Shown here: positions 25,261 through 34,873 of the stretch, one piece after another
How the letters are laid out: every line of letters begins with the position of its first letter
Position numbering within the stretch: the stretch's first letter is position 1
Source of the DNA: Clostridium aestuarii
GTDB lineage: Bacteria; Bacillota; Clostridia; Clostridiales; Clostridiaceae
NCBI RefSeq assembly: GCF_026735135.1
Contig: NZ_JAPQER010000010.1
Span: 1 to 47,273, forward strand
Direction of reading: 5' to 3'
DNA length: 47,273 nt
The notes under the pieces: generated by a model
Databases searched by the model: none
The model's input: only the letters and a program-made list of their open reading frames with translations
Told to the model about the DNA's origin: nothing
Translations under genes and position numbers: made by a program

Positions 25261-26005
25261 GGCTAAGTTCTTTTGCTTTGTTTCTACTAACGGGAATTTC
25301 AGTAGGATAATTAGCAATTTTAAGCAAGTATGTATGGTTAAACATAGGAAGAATTTTTTCGATTTTATTAAAGTTTACCAAATAACTTTTATGACAGCGG
25401 AAAAAATTAAATTCTGCTAACCGTTCTTCCCAATAGTTCATTGATTGTTTGGTATTGTAAGTTTTTTGTTGTGTATGAATAATTGCACCATGACCTCGAG
25501 GCGTAAACATAATAACATCCGAAGGGTTTAACAAATCGATTTTTCCTTCTTCTTCTACCGCAATAATTCTTTTAAATCCTTCACCATAGATTTTTCCAAT
25601 TTCTGAAAACTTTGATTTGAAATTGTTTTTTACCATTCCACTACTAAAATTTGTAATCAGTTTTTGAATGGTTTTGTCAATTCTTTTAAGAGAAACAGGT
25701 TTTAAAATATAATCGATGGCATTGTAATCAAATGCATTCAGTGCATATTCATCATAAGCTGTTACAAACACGATATACGTTTTCGGTAGAATTTGCATGA
25801 TTTCTTCGGCAACAACTAGCCCGCTGATTTCAGGCATCTTAATATCCAAAAATACCAAATCGGGTTGATATGAGTTGATTTTTTCCAGTGCAGTTACCGG
25901 GTCAGTAAATGTCGCTAAAACATGAATTTCCGGATATTGATCTAAAAGGTATTCAAGTTGCGTTACTGCTATTTCTTCATCATCAATTAAAATAGTATTA
26001 ATCAA
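25244..26005 (-). CDS. LytTR-family response regulator
   Basis: A two-component regulator of about 253 residues. Residues about 3-120 are a receiver domain (ILIDDEEIAVTQLEYLL, phosphorylated Asp in LVFLDIKMPEISG, Thr in FVTAYDEYALNAFDY, Lys in YILKPV). Residues about 150-250 are a LytTR DNA-binding domain (HKSYLVNFNKIEKI, IPVSRNKAKEL). TTG at 26003-26005 is chosen because GAGGTGA lies just before it; the frame also allows a GTG three codons upstream. It overlaps the end of the kinase gene, so the two are translationally coupled. Probable targets are the amidohydrolase and MFS genes. Confidence 0.88.
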   Translation of the reverse strand: MINTILIDDEEIAVTQLEYLLDQYPEIHVLATFTDPVTALEKINSYQPDLVFLDIKMPEISGLVVAEEIMQILPKTYIVFVTAYDEYALNAFDYNAIDYILKPVSLKRIDKTIQKLITNFSSGMVKNNFKSKFSEIGKIYGEGFKRIIAVEEEGKIDLLNPSDVIMFTPRGHGAIIHTQQKTYNTKQSMNYWEERLAEFNFFRCHKSYLVNFNKIEKILPMFNHTYLLKIANYPTEIPVSRNKAKELSQILGL

Positions 26006-28985
26006 AATATTCACCTCGTTTATTAGGGATTTTTATGGTAATTGTTGTCCCCTTGTTAAGGCTGCTTTGAATATCAAGCCCATGTCCATAATTTTTTTGA
26101 AGCCTTTTATTAGTATTCTGGAGTCCAATGCCCACTTTTTGCATATTCTTATCATTTAATAAGGACTCTAATTTTTTTGACGTCATACCTACCCCATCAT
26201 CTGCAACAATGATAATGATCCCTTCCTCATCCTCTTTAATGGAAATCTGTACGGTTCCACCTTCTCGCTTGGGATAAACACCATGTTTTACAGCATTTTC
26301 TACTAATGGCTGAAGAATAAGCGGTAGAATAAGAGGATTAAAGTCAGTTTCAATACAAAAAACGCTATGTAGTCGTTTACCAAATCGCACTTGCTCAATT
26401 GCCAGATAAGATTTAACCAGCTCAAGTTCTTGTTCCAATGGTATAAGGGCCATACTGTTAAAGCGAAACTTTCCCTGTAAGTAATTACTTAGTTCTTCCA
26501 ATATTTCTGCTGCTTTCATAGGGTTTGTGCGACACAACGCAGTAATAGTATTTAGGGTATTATATAAAAAATGCGGTTGAATTTGAGCTTGTAGCGCAGC
26601 AATTTCTGCCTGATATATTTTTCGCTCAGTTGCACATACTTCTTGTGAATGCAATTGTGCCTGAACTCTAGCAAGTAATTCTTTCTTATGAAACGGTTTT
26701 ACAATATAATCATTAACTTTTGCCATAAAAGCAATTTGAATGTCCTCAGGACAATTGCGAACTGTTGCTATAATTACTGCCAAAGTGTTTTCAGAATATT
26801 TTTTTCTAATTTCCCGGCATACTTCAATTCCATTGAGCCCCGGCATCATCATATCAAGTAAAACTAGGTCATAGTGATTTTTGTCAATTTCTATCAATGC
26901 ATCTTGTCCATTTTTTATACAAAACACGCTGTAATTCATCCCATAGAAACAATTTTTTGCTACTGCAAGATTAACTTCTTCATCATCAACAACCAATATT
27001 TTTTTGGTCCCGGGTTGTTCCTTCTGAAAATGCTCTAGTGGATTGTACTCACTTACCGTCGTTGTTGCTGTCATTTGTGTTCGGCTAGTAATTGAGGTAG
27101 TGTTAAAAGTAATTTTTTCAGTGTGATTATCCTTACCATGCCATCGTGGTAGAGAAAAGCTAAAGCAAGATCCTTCACCCGGGTTCGAAACTACATAGAG
27201 TACGCTATTATGCAATTCCAGCAAACTCTTAGATATTGAAAGACCTAAGCCCAAACCAGAATAGACCTTTCCATCTTGTGAATTACCCTGCTCAAACGGA
27301 TTAAAAATTAATTTTAGTCGCGACTGTGGTATGCCAATACCAGTATCACGGACGGAGATAAGTACGTTATCTCCCTCTAAATGAGCCGACACCGATACCA
27401 GCCCCTCATGGGTAAACTTGATGGCATTTCGTATAAGGTTGTGAAGAATTTGCATCAGTCTTTCATTGTCAGCATAAACAAGTGGTATCTCCTCAGAAAC
27501 GTGGTTTTCTAATTTTACTTTTTTGTTATCCACTAGAAATTTTTCCAATGTTATAATCATTTGTGTAATATTTTGAATACAAACCGAAGTTTTGTTTAAA
27601 CGTACCTGATTATTTTTTAAAGTTGAAAAATCCGCAATTTCATCCACCAAATTTGCTAATCTCACTCCGCTTTTGATGATCAAATCAAGATTATTTTCCG
27701 ATTCCATAGCAGGTTGATTTGACAAAGTATCCCTTGTACATTCTGCTAACCCAATTATTCCATGCAGTGGTGTCTTCAATTCATGAGAAACCTTTGTTAG
27801 AAATTCATCTTTCATTCGGTCTAAGTTTAATAGATGTTTTTGAACTTCTTCCAATTCTATGTTTTGAATCCGGAGTTGCTCTTTTGTGGCGTTTAATTCT
27901 ATATTACGCGTTTTTAATTCTTCTCTAGCCTCATGACTTCGCTTTAAATTCACAATTAACAATACAATATAAACGGACATCAATGTAAATATGATAATAA
28001 TGGTGATTATTGTGAGCATAAGAACAAGTAGTTTGTTTGCTGGTATGAATACTTCATTTTCATCAACAACACTGACCAATGTCCATCCTGCTACTGGAAT
28101 AGGGTTATAAAAAGCGATTTTTTTCTCCCCGCCGTCACTGTAGTGAAATATACCAGCCTTACCGTTTACAATAAGTTTTCCGAGTTTTTGCATATTTTCA
28201 TCGGAGACGGAAGAAGTTTTTTCTTTCATAGCCCACAAGTGGTTTGGATGGGTAACAAAAGTGCCATCCTGGGCTAATAAAATTTCATAACCATTTTTAC
28301 CATATCTTGTCTGTTGGGCTATTTTCTGTATTGTTTCAATAGTTATGCTTGCTGCAGCACCAGCCAATACTCTTCCTCGGTTATCTTTTCGCCAGGCCAG
28401 GATAAGTACCATATTTCTGCCATATGCCTCAGAATATGCGGGTTTAAATACCGCATCATAAACTCCCGCTGTTTTTGAATACCTTTCTCCTGCTTCATCT
28501 ACCGACGTTTTGGCCCAAAGATCAGTTTTACATGTTCCATCTTTCACGTTATAGTACCGCGCTGTAAGCTTACCTAATTTTTCTGGATTAACCCACTCAT
28601 CAGGTTCTAAATAGTTAATAATATGTAACGCTGCATATTGATTGGGATATGCAGTAGCAACATATTTTCCTCGGGCCCGATTAAACTCATCAATTAATTT
28701 AATAGAATCGTCATCTCGAGTTAAATCAAGGTGCGGATTTAAGCTTAAAACACGATCAATAATCGGGCTATTTACAGTTTCACGCACTTCTCCTAGCTGC
28801 CCGGCTAGCCAAGTGTTAATATGGCTAGCCGATTGTCCTGTGCGTGCAGACATGGTATCAATGAGTTCGGTTTTAATTACCTTATTAAATTGCCAATAAG
28901 TAACTATAGTTAATGCTAATAAGCTAGACATTATTATTGCTAAACTTGCAATTGCTAATTTTGACTTGATGCAAAAATTCCCCAT
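25998..28985 (-). CDS. Composite hybrid sensor histidine kinase (Cache-HisKA-HATPase-REC-LytS-type kinase)
   Basis: A 995-residue membrane kinase. In order: membrane helix about 10-30; extracytoplasmic double-Cache-like sensor about 35-310; second helix about 320-345; coiled coil; HisKA with KVSHELKTPLHGIIGLAE; HATPase with IRNAIKFTHEG and DTGIGIP; receiver with ILVVDDEEVNLAV and LVLLDMMMPGLNG; then a second kinase core of the LytS/YehU type with QIQPHFLYNTLNTI and its own HATPase (PLVENAVKHGVYP, DDGVGM). ATG at 28983-28985 follows AGGAG; a 55-residue upstream extension has no ribosome site. It is coupled to the LytTR regulator, whose natural partner is the C-terminal kinase core. Two different kinase cores in one chain is unusual. 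G+C is higher than neighbours. Confidence 0.9.
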   Translation of the reverse strand: MGNFCIKSKLAIASLAIIMSSLLALTIVTYWQFNKVIKTELIDTMSARTGQSASHINTWLAGQLGEVRETVNSPIIDRVLSLNPHLDLTRDDDSIKLIDEFNRARGKYVATAYPNQYAALHIINYLEPDEWVNPEKLGKLTARYYNVKDGTCKTDLWAKTSVDEAGERYSKTAGVYDAVFKPAYSEAYGRNMVLILAWRKDNRGRVLAGAAASITIETIQKIAQQTRYGKNGYEILLAQDGTFVTHPNHLWAMKEKTSSVSDENMQKLGKLIVNGKAGIFHYSDGGEKKIAFYNPIPVAGWTLVSVVDENEVFIPANKLLVLMLTIITIIIIFTLMSVYIVLLIVNLKRSHEAREELKTRNIELNATKEQLRIQNIELEEVQKHLLNLDRMKDEFLTKVSHELKTPLHGIIGLAECTRDTLSNQPAMESENNLDLIIKSGVRLANLVDEIADFSTLKNNQVRLNKTSVCIQNITQMIITLEKFLVDNKKVKLENHVSEEIPLVYADNERLMQILHNLIRNAIKFTHEGLVSVSAHLEGDNVLISVRDTGIGIPQSRLKLIFNPFEQGNSQDGKVYSGLGLGLSISKSLLELHNSVLYVVSNPGEGSCFSFSLPRWHGKDNHTEKITFNTTSITSRTQMTATTTVSEYNPLEHFQKEQPGTKKILVVDDEEVNLAVAKNCFYGMNYSVFCIKNGQDALIEIDKNHYDLVLLDMMMPGLNGIEVCREIRKKYSENTLAVIIATVRNCPEDIQIAFMAKVNDYIVKPFHKKELLARVQAQLHSQEVCATERKIYQAEIAALQAQIQPHFLYNTLNTITALCRTNPMKAAEILEELSNYLQGKFRFNSMALIPLEQELELVKSYLAIEQVRFGKRLHSVFCIETDFNPLILPLILQPLVENAVKHGVYPKREGGTVQISIKEDEEGIIIIVADDGVGMTSKKLESLLNDKNMQKVGIGLQNTNKRLQKNYGHGLDIQSSLNKGTTITIKIPNKRGEYFD

Positions 28986-29369
28986 AGTTTTTCTCCTATA
29001 ATTACACTCTTTAATATAATAACTTCTAACTGCTAATATTATTAATAAGAAAAACATAGATATTAATTGTGTTTTGCTTAATATATTTAAAAACTTGATG
29101 CCTGATATCGTAGGAGAAACTAGAAATAGTTTTTTCTTACTATATATCATTTTTAACCATTAAACACTCCACACCATTACATTCTAATATATTATATTTT
29201 ATCATATTATTACCATATAAACCATCTATAGTAACCTCTTGGTTCTCACAATATAAACTTACTTAAAACTTCATATTTTCCTATACTAAAATAAAACTTC
29301 TTAAATTCCTAGTTTCCGAACTTCCAAACTTCCTAAATTTTAAAATTATACAACTTCCCCAAACAAAAA

Positions 29370-29407
29370 CTGTTTCAAAATAGAAAATCCTTTCTATTTT
29401 GAAACAG
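29370..29407 (-). terminator. Terminator of the RR-HK operon at 29.4-31.5 kb
   Basis: CTGTTTCAAAATAGAAA and TTTCTATTTTGAAACAG are perfect 17-base arms around four bases, followed on the minus strand by TTTTTG. It is 20 bases past the kinase stop. Nothing else is seen in 29160-29369. Confidence 0.92.
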
Positions 29408-29426
29408 TCCTAATATAATTTGTCAC

Positions 29427-30836
29427 TTATAACATAACCTCTATTTCTGTACCTTCTCCCAGCACACTACTTATTTTTATGTCTCCATCATGTGCTTTTA
29501 TTATTTCCTTAGCTATAGCCATACCAAGCCCTGAGCCTTTATGTCTTTCACCTGTGTTAGTTCCTCTGTAATATCTATCAAAAATATACTTAAGCTCTTC
29601 CTGCCTTATCCCTTTTCCATTATCTTTTACAAATATGTGTACTTTCTCATCTTTGATAACTTTAACTTCTATTTTAACATCAGACTCATTATGAATAAGA
29701 GCATTATATAAGAGATTATTAATTACCCTTTTTATCAAAGTATCATCTACTTCCTTTAAAACAACATTTTCCTGGGAAATAAATCCAATATAATTACTGC
29801 TATATTTAGGATCATTTAACATATCAATAACCGTTTCCCTAACCAAATTCACCAAGTTAGTTTCTTTTTTATTAAGCATAGAAGTTTTGTTTTTAAGCTT
29901 AGTAGATAAATTCAAATCATCTACTAACTCTTTTATATAACTAGATTTTTTATGAATTATTTCTGCATATGATTTAATCTCTTCCATAGAAAATTCATAG
30001 TCCTCATAGCTTAAAATCTCAGCATATCCATTAATAGATGATAAGGGCGTTTTTATATCATGAGATATGTTTGCAATCCATTCTTCTCTCATTTTATCCA
30101 ACTTCATACGTTCCTTTTTATTGCTTTTCAATGTATCTGAAAGATTATTTATATTGTAATAAACATCACTATATATTCCTTTTGGACGGTAATAAACATC
30201 ATAATCTCCTTCTCCTAATTTTTCTACTCCATTAATAATATTTCCTAAAGGTTTTGTAAGTGTTCTGCTAAATAAATATCCAAAAAACAAAGCAATTACG
30301 GAATCAATTAAAAGTACAATCATAGTAGCATTTTTTATAAAATTTCCTATATCATCTACATTATAGATTAAAATGTTTTTTTGAACCTTTTCCATAGGAA
30401 ATCCAATAATATAACTATACTGTTTATCCTCAACCATTTTTTCTCCTATAAATATGGTTGATGGAATATCTAGGGCTCCCCTATATTTATATACATGAAC
30501 AAGTTGAAAAGGTGTATATTTTACTGGAGCAACTTCTGGTTTTTTATAATTATAAATTTCTTTCCCACTTTCATCTAAAACCTGTATCCAGGCTTCTGCA
30601 CTATCTAAAGCTTTCTTTCCATCATCATTTACATACAAATTTTCTCCACTGGTCAATACATAACTATTAAAATTTCTTACAAACTTCTCTGGACCAAGTT
30701 CTAAAAATTTATTACTTTTATTAGGTACGTTATGTCTTACAACTAATATTGTTACAGCAGCTATGTTTATGAGCACTACTATAATCACAACCGAAATTAC
30801 AGTAGCTACAAATCGTAATGTTAACTTCCATTTCAT
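29427..30836 (-). CDS. Sensor histidine kinase, OmpR-partner type
   Basis: A 469-residue membrane sensor kinase. Helices at about 8-30 and 170-192 flank a 140-residue extracellular domain. A HAMP domain (RTLTKPLGNIINGVEKLGEGDYDVYY) follows at about 191-245, HisKA at about 250-315 (NISHDIKTPLSSINGYAEIL, phosphorylated His) and HATPase at about 355-469 (NNLLYNALIH, VKDNGKGI, GSGLGMAIAKEI). It begins two bases after the response-regulator stop, so the pair is coupled. The ABC transporter operon immediately upstream is a plausible target, as in peptide-sensing systems, but the signal is unknown. Confidence 0.93.
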   Translation of the reverse strand: MKWKLTLRFVATVISVVIIVVLINIAAVTILVVRHNVPNKSNKFLELGPEKFVRNFNSYVLTSGENLYVNDDGKKALDSAEAWIQVLDESGKEIYNYKKPEVAPVKYTPFQLVHVYKYRGALDIPSTIFIGEKMVEDKQYSYIIGFPMEKVQKNILIYNVDDIGNFIKNATMIVLLIDSVIALFFGYLFSRTLTKPLGNIINGVEKLGEGDYDVYYRPKGIYSDVYYNINNLSDTLKSNKKERMKLDKMREEWIANISHDIKTPLSSINGYAEILSYEDYEFSMEEIKSYAEIIHKKSSYIKELVDDLNLSTKLKNKTSMLNKKETNLVNLVRETVIDMLNDPKYSSNYIGFISQENVVLKEVDDTLIKRVINNLLYNALIHNESDVKIEVKVIKDEKVHIFVKDNGKGIRQEELKYIFDRYYRGTNTGERHKGSGLGMAIAKEIIKAHDGDIKISSVLGEGTEIEVML

Positions 30837-30838
30837 TT

Positions 30839-31546
30839 CTACTCATCCTTTACCATTAGCTTATATCCAAGCCCCTTAACATTTACAATGTATTTAGGCT
30901 CTGACGGATTATCCTCTATTTTTTCTCTAAGTCTTCTTATATGTACCATTATTGTATTATCAAACCCTATATAATCTTCTCCCCAAACTTCATTACAAAT
31001 TCTCTCTTTACTAATAATTTGATTAGGATGTTTTGCCATATATAAAAACATTTTAAGTACCTTTGGTTTAAGCTCAAGAACCATTCCATTTTTTTTAACT
31101 TCTATTTTTTCCTCATTTATTTCAAATGGACCAAAGGATAACAGCTTATGTTCATTAAACTGTATTGAATTTCTTCTTAGATGGGCTTTAATCCTATAAG
31201 CTACCTCTTTTGGACTAAATGGTTTTACTATATAATCATCTCCACCTAAAGCAAAACCAAGTATTCTATCCACTTCCTCTGATTTTGCAGATAAAAATAA
31301 AATAGGCACCATAGATTTTTCTCTAATTTTTTTACAAACCTCATACCCTTCTTTATCTGGAAGCATTATATCTAAAATAATAAGGTCTGGATTTATAGAG
31401 TTGAATAACTTAAGTCCCTTCCCCCCTGTATCTGCTGTATATATATTCTTAAAACCTTCCTTAATCAATACTGTTGATAATAATTTCAATATATCTTCTT
31501 CATCATCCACAATTAATATCTTTTTTTCTTTCACTAATGTTTCCAT
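30839..31546 (-). CDS. OmpR-family response regulator
   Basis: A 235-residue regulator with a receiver domain in residues about 8-122 (ILIVDDEEDILKLL, phosphorylated Asp in LIILDIMLPDKEG, Lys in YIVKPFSPKEV). A winged-helix DNA-binding domain lies at about 135-232 (ELKPKVLKMFLYMAKHPNQI, TIMVHIRRLREKIEDNPSEPKYI). It starts behind TAGGAGG and is transcribed with the kinase that follows. The gene lies 220 bases downstream of the ABC transporter operon and is separated from it by a terminator. Confidence 0.95.
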   Translation of the reverse strand: METLVKEKKILIVDDEEDILKLLSTVLIKEGFKNIYTADTGGKGLKLFNSINPDLIILDIMLPDKEGYEVCKKIREKSMVPILFLSAKSEEVDRILGFALGGDDYIVKPFSPKEVAYRIKAHLRRNSIQFNEHKLLSFGPFEINEEKIEVKKNGMVLELKPKVLKMFLYMAKHPNQIISKERICNEVWGEDYIGFDNTIMVHIRRLREKIEDNPSEPKYIVNVKGLGYKLMVKDE

Positions 31547-31712
31547 GTTTTCCTCCTAAACTTCACTCACTAAAATTCACTACCTTTTTAGTTGTAGTAT
31601 ATAGTATTTTCCTATTTTTTTATAGTATGATTGGAAAGAGAACTTTTCGAAGTAGTGCACAATAAAACGTGCATGTAGCTACTTTTTATAACTTATGTAA
31701 TTTCCTCAGTAT

Positions 31713-31749
31713 AACAAAAACCTGATATTATTCTCTCAGGTTTTTTGTT
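31713..31749. terminator. Terminator of the ABC transporter operon
   Basis: AACAAAAACCTGA and TCAGGTTTTTTGTT form a hairpin with a ten-base loop and U-rich ends on both strands. It lies 17 bases past the last ABC gene. A second imperfect hairpin, AGTAGTGCAC with GTGCA and CTACT, is at about 31651-31682, of unknown meaning. Confidence 0.85.
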
Positions 31750-31765
31750 ATACATATTTGATTTT

Positions 31766-32536
31766 TTACTGTTCCTTTGTAAACGCTTTAAGTGTAAATT
31801 TACATAGTAATGTTACTCCCACTATAAATATTACTATAAGAATAATTGGCGTTATTGATGGTGCTTTGAATCTTATTATTTGACAACTCATCATTCCCCA
31901 AAGCGGTGTGAAAGCTAAATATTTTGTTAATCCAAGAGGTTTGAAAAATCCTTCCAATATATATGGTAATCCCATAATAAGTCCACCAAATATAAAAGGT
32001 ACTGCTGCTGACTTGCTTATAGATGATAAAAACAGCCCTAATTGTGCAAAGAAGAATGACCCTAGTATAATAGTTACCATCATTATTAAAATCATTTGAA
32101 GCACAGTTAAATTTGATCCACTTTTTCCAAAATACCAAAGACTTTTCAAAGGTAAATCTAATCCCTGAAATTTAAATTTAGTTAAGGCAGATAAACATAC
32201 AGTTAAAAACACTGAAAGGTTTATTATAGAAGCTGAAATTCCAGCAGCTATTGCTTTAGCTAATACTATTTTCATTTTACCATTTTTAGTTGTTTTAATT
32301 AAATCCACCATATTTGAACTATATTCTAAAGTATAAGTTCCTGAAAACATCATAAACATCATAAGACCCATCAAAGGAACTAGTCCATATCCTTTACTAA
32401 ATATATCTGCATAAGTTTCATTTATTGAAAAGGCTCTTATTGAAGCAAAGCTTAAAAACAATACTCCTGGCCACACAATTAACATTCTTTTTCTAAAAAG
32501 CATTTTTCTAAGTTCTAATTTTATAAGTGTTCCCAT
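31766..32536 (-). CDS. ABC transporter permease (second membrane subunit)
   Basis: A 256-residue membrane protein with about six helices, starting LIKLELRKMLFRKRMLIVWPG, the usual cytoplasmic N-terminus of ABC-2-like permeases. It starts three bases after the ATPase gene behind GGGAGG and is the last gene of a permease-ATPase-permease operon. No substrate can be assigned; similar three-gene sets in Firmicutes often export or resist antimicrobial peptides. Confidence 0.85.
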   Translation of the reverse strand: MGTLIKLELRKMLFRKRMLIVWPGVLFLSFASIRAFSINETYADIFSKGYGLVPLMGLMMFMMFSGTYTLEYSSNMVDLIKTTKNGKMKIVLAKAIAAGISASIINLSVFLTVCLSALTKFKFQGLDLPLKSLWYFGKSGSNLTVLQMILIMMVTIILGSFFFAQLGLFLSSISKSAAVPFIFGGLIMGLPYILEGFFKPLGLTKYLAFTPLWGMMSCQIIRFKAPSITPIILIVIFIVGVTLLCKFTLKAFTKEQ

Positions 32537-32539
32537 GTA

Positions 32540-33427
32540 TTACACCTCCCTAGTATTTTCTAAATCAAAGTAAAACATATAAACATCTTCAAATTTTGGT
32601 TCAACAGATTGTACTTCTTTATATAGAGGCATTTTATCACTTATAATTCTAAGTTCTACACCATTGATTCCACGTTGAATATTTACTACTTTATAATTAT
32701 TCTGTATTTCCATAACTTCATTTTCATTATCAGTTTTTATGCTGTATACCTTGCCTTTCATACCTTGAAGTATGTCTGTATGATTTCCTTTCATCAAAAG
32801 CGCTCCATTTTTTATCATAATGGTTTCCTTTGCTATAGATTCTATATCTGAAATAATATGAGTGGAAAGTATTATAATCTTATCCTTAGAAATTTGAGAG
32901 ATAAGGTTTCTAAATCTTGCTCTCTCTTGTGGATCAAGTCCTGCTGTTGGTTCATCTAATACTAAAATTTTAGGATCATTTAATAATGCTTGTGCTATAC
33001 CAACTCTTCTCTTCATTCCTCCTGAAAATTTACCAACTGCTTTATTTCTAACTTCATATAATCCTACAAGATTTAAAAGCTCATTTATCTTTTTCTTAGC
33101 AACTTGACCATTTAATCCCTTCAAAGCTGCTATATACTCTAAAAATTGTTTTGCTGAAAAGTTTTTATAAAACCCAAATTCCTGTGGAAGGTATCCTATT
33201 AAAGTTCTATATTTATCATCTAATTTTTTTATATTCTTACCGTTATATATAATTTGTCCACTTGATGGCTCTATTAAAGTTGTTATTTGCTTCATAATGG
33301 TTGTCTTACCTGCTCCATTAGGTCCTAAAAGTCCATATACCCCATTTTCAAGAGTAACTGTTATATTATCATTTGCTCTTTTTCTGCCATATATTTTAGT
33401 TAAATTCTTTATTTCTAATTTATTCAT
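32540..33427 (-). CDS. ABC transporter ATP-binding protein
   Basis: A 295-residue ATPase with Walker A GPNGAGKTT (about residues 35-43), Q-loop YLPQEFGFY, signature FSGGMKRRVGIAQALL, Walker B ILVLDEPTAGLDP and switch His in ILSTHIISDIE. The C-terminal 80 residues resemble the tail of BcrA-type drug or peptide exporters. It is flanked by two permease genes, with 3- and 17-base gaps, so all three form one complex. Confidence 0.96.
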   Translation of the reverse strand: MNKLEIKNLTKIYGRKRANDNITVTLENGVYGLLGPNGAGKTTIMKQITTLIEPSSGQIIYNGKNIKKLDDKYRTLIGYLPQEFGFYKNFSAKQFLEYIAALKGLNGQVAKKKINELLNLVGLYEVRNKAVGKFSGGMKRRVGIAQALLNDPKILVLDEPTAGLDPQERARFRNLISQISKDKIIILSTHIISDIESIAKETIMIKNGALLMKGNHTDILQGMKGKVYSIKTDNENEVMEIQNNYKVVNIQRGINGVELRIISDKMPLYKEVQSVEPKFEDVYMFYFDLENTREV

Positions 33428-33444
33428 AAGTTTTCCCTCCCAAA

Positions 33445-34464
33445 TTATCTAGTTAAAATTTTCTTAAATGTAAATATACAAAGTATTATTCCAATAATTA
33501 AGGTTGATATTAAGATACAGTTGCACACATTTAAAAGATTTAAGCTATTTCCCAAAACATCAATATTTCCAGCATACATTCCTATAAGCATTTGAGGATA
33601 AAATACTAAATCAACATAATTCCCTCTGCTTAATATACCTAAGAATGAATTAGGTAAGAACTTAAGTAGTGTACAAGCTTTGCCTAGTATTATAAATATT
33701 AAGGCTGCACTTATGGATGTTAAGGAATTACTTGAAATAAATGAGAAAAAACTAGCAAATATTGATATACTAATAAATATTACTATCATAGTTGCAATCT
33801 TAAAAAGTAAATACTCATTTATAGTAAAAGCTTCATTAAGCAAAACTCCATTATCTATTATTCTAAAAGCTCCAAGTCCCCCATTTATTGGTGTTCCATA
33901 CTGAATTAAGGTTATCAAAAATTCTATTCCCATATAAAGTCCATAGATAACAATAGGTAATACTAAAGCTAGTGTTACTTTTGAGTACAAAACTCTAAAT
34001 TTGTTTTTAGATGAAAGAATTATATTATCTACGCCTGAAACTACTTCATCTGTATATATGTTTGAAAATATTAGAACTAAAATAATCAATATAATCATTG
34101 ACATAAATGGATGAGTTATTCTATGATTAATCGCCTTATAAAAATCAACATCCTTATATTCTTGATATTTCATAGAACTTAAATATTCTTGAGAAGTATT
34201 TTTAACTTTGTCCATAAATTCGTTGCTATCAGGTGCATTTGCCCTTTCTTTTATTTGTTTTATTTTTTTATCAAATTTCTGCTGTGCAATTTCTTGTTTT
34301 GGTCTAGTATCCACTACTAATTCATACTTATCATTTCTATATGCATTTTCTGTTTCTAATGTAGGTTTAAAAAAACTCATAACACCAGAAAGAAAAATAA
34401 ATAATGCTAATGCAATCAGTCCTATCTTACATTTAAATAACTTTTTCAATTCCCAACGAATCAT
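33445..34464 (-). CDS. ABC transporter permease (first membrane subunit)
   Basis: A 339-residue membrane protein. An N-terminal helix (LKKLFKCKIGLIALALFIFLSG) is followed by an extracytoplasmic segment of about 90 residues rich in Lys and Glu, then five further helices from about residue 115. This shape fits ABC-2-type permeases. AGGGGG lies before the ATG. First gene of the ABC operon, 170 bases downstream of the DUF1540 gene's stop and past that gene's terminator. Confidence 0.85.
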   Translation of the reverse strand: MIRWELKKLFKCKIGLIALALFIFLSGVMSFFKPTLETENAYRNDKYELVVDTRPKQEIAQQKFDKKIKQIKERANAPDSNEFMDKVKNTSQEYLSSMKYQEYKDVDFYKAINHRITHPFMSMIILIILVLIFSNIYTDEVVSGVDNIILSSKNKFRVLYSKVTLALVLPIVIYGLYMGIEFLITLIQYGTPINGGLGAFRIIDNGVLLNEAFTINEYLLFKIATMIVIFISISIFASFFSFISSNSLTSISAALIFIILGKACTLLKFLPNSFLGILSRGNYVDLVFYPQMLIGMYAGNIDVLGNSLNLLNVCNCILISTLIIGIILCIFTFKKILTR

Positions 34465-34562
34465 TAACTTTATGCCCCCTTGTCTTTCAATGTAATTTCA
34501 TTATACAATCCTAAACTTACACCTTAATAAACTAAACCTTAATTAAACCTTACAAAAAAAAT

Positions 34563-34595
34563 AAGTTGTATAGTAAAATTTCTACTATACAACCT
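34563..34595 (-). terminator. Terminator of the DUF1540 gene
   Basis: GTTGTATAGTA and TACTATACAAC are perfect arms around a seven-base loop, and the minus strand continues TTATTTTTTTTG. It separates the small peptide gene from the ABC operon. Confidence 0.88.
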
Positions 34596-34637
34596 TTTAA
34601 TGATTATTAAAATAAAATCTATTAAATTGTTAGATTG

Positions 34638-34796
34638 TTACTTTGCTTGGAAACTTCCGCAATCAGTTTGTTCCATTGTGTTAGCAGTAGCACCATGCTT
34701 TGTAACTTGAATTCTGTTTAAAGCACAATATTGACCTTCATTACTATGATTTTTACACTCACCAACTGTACAGGCTATACTTTCATTTTTCTTCAT
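34638..34796 (-). CDS. DUF1540-type small cysteine-rich protein (52 residues)
   Basis: Read from the minus strand, this short frame begins MKKNESIACTVGECKNHSNE and continues GQYCALNRIQVTKHGATANT. It ends with MEQTDCGSFQAK. Cys residues at 9, 14, 24 and 46 and the CxxxxCxxH-type spacing match the DUF1540 family of clostridia and bacilli, thought to bind a metal; function unknown. AAAAGGAGAGG precedes the ATG. It has its own terminator and lies between the anti-sigma gene and the ABC operon. Confidence 0.88.
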   Translation of the reverse strand: MKKNESIACTVGECKNHSNEGQYCALNRIQVTKHGATANTMEQTDCGSFQAK

Positions 34797-34873
34797 CAAT
34801 AACCTCTCCTTTTACTTATTTTCTAGTAATTTTACTATAATAGTATTAGGAACTTTTTTGTTTTTATTCATTA

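Noticed and set aside
28986..29150. A 55-residue N-terminal extension of the hybrid kinase
   Set aside because: The extended frame has no ribosome site. ATG at 28985 has AGGAG, and the protein then begins directly with its first membrane helix.
31800..32138. A 112-residue minus-strand frame inside the second ABC permease
   Set aside because: It is an alternative frame within a clear membrane protein and has no ribosome site or recognisable domain.
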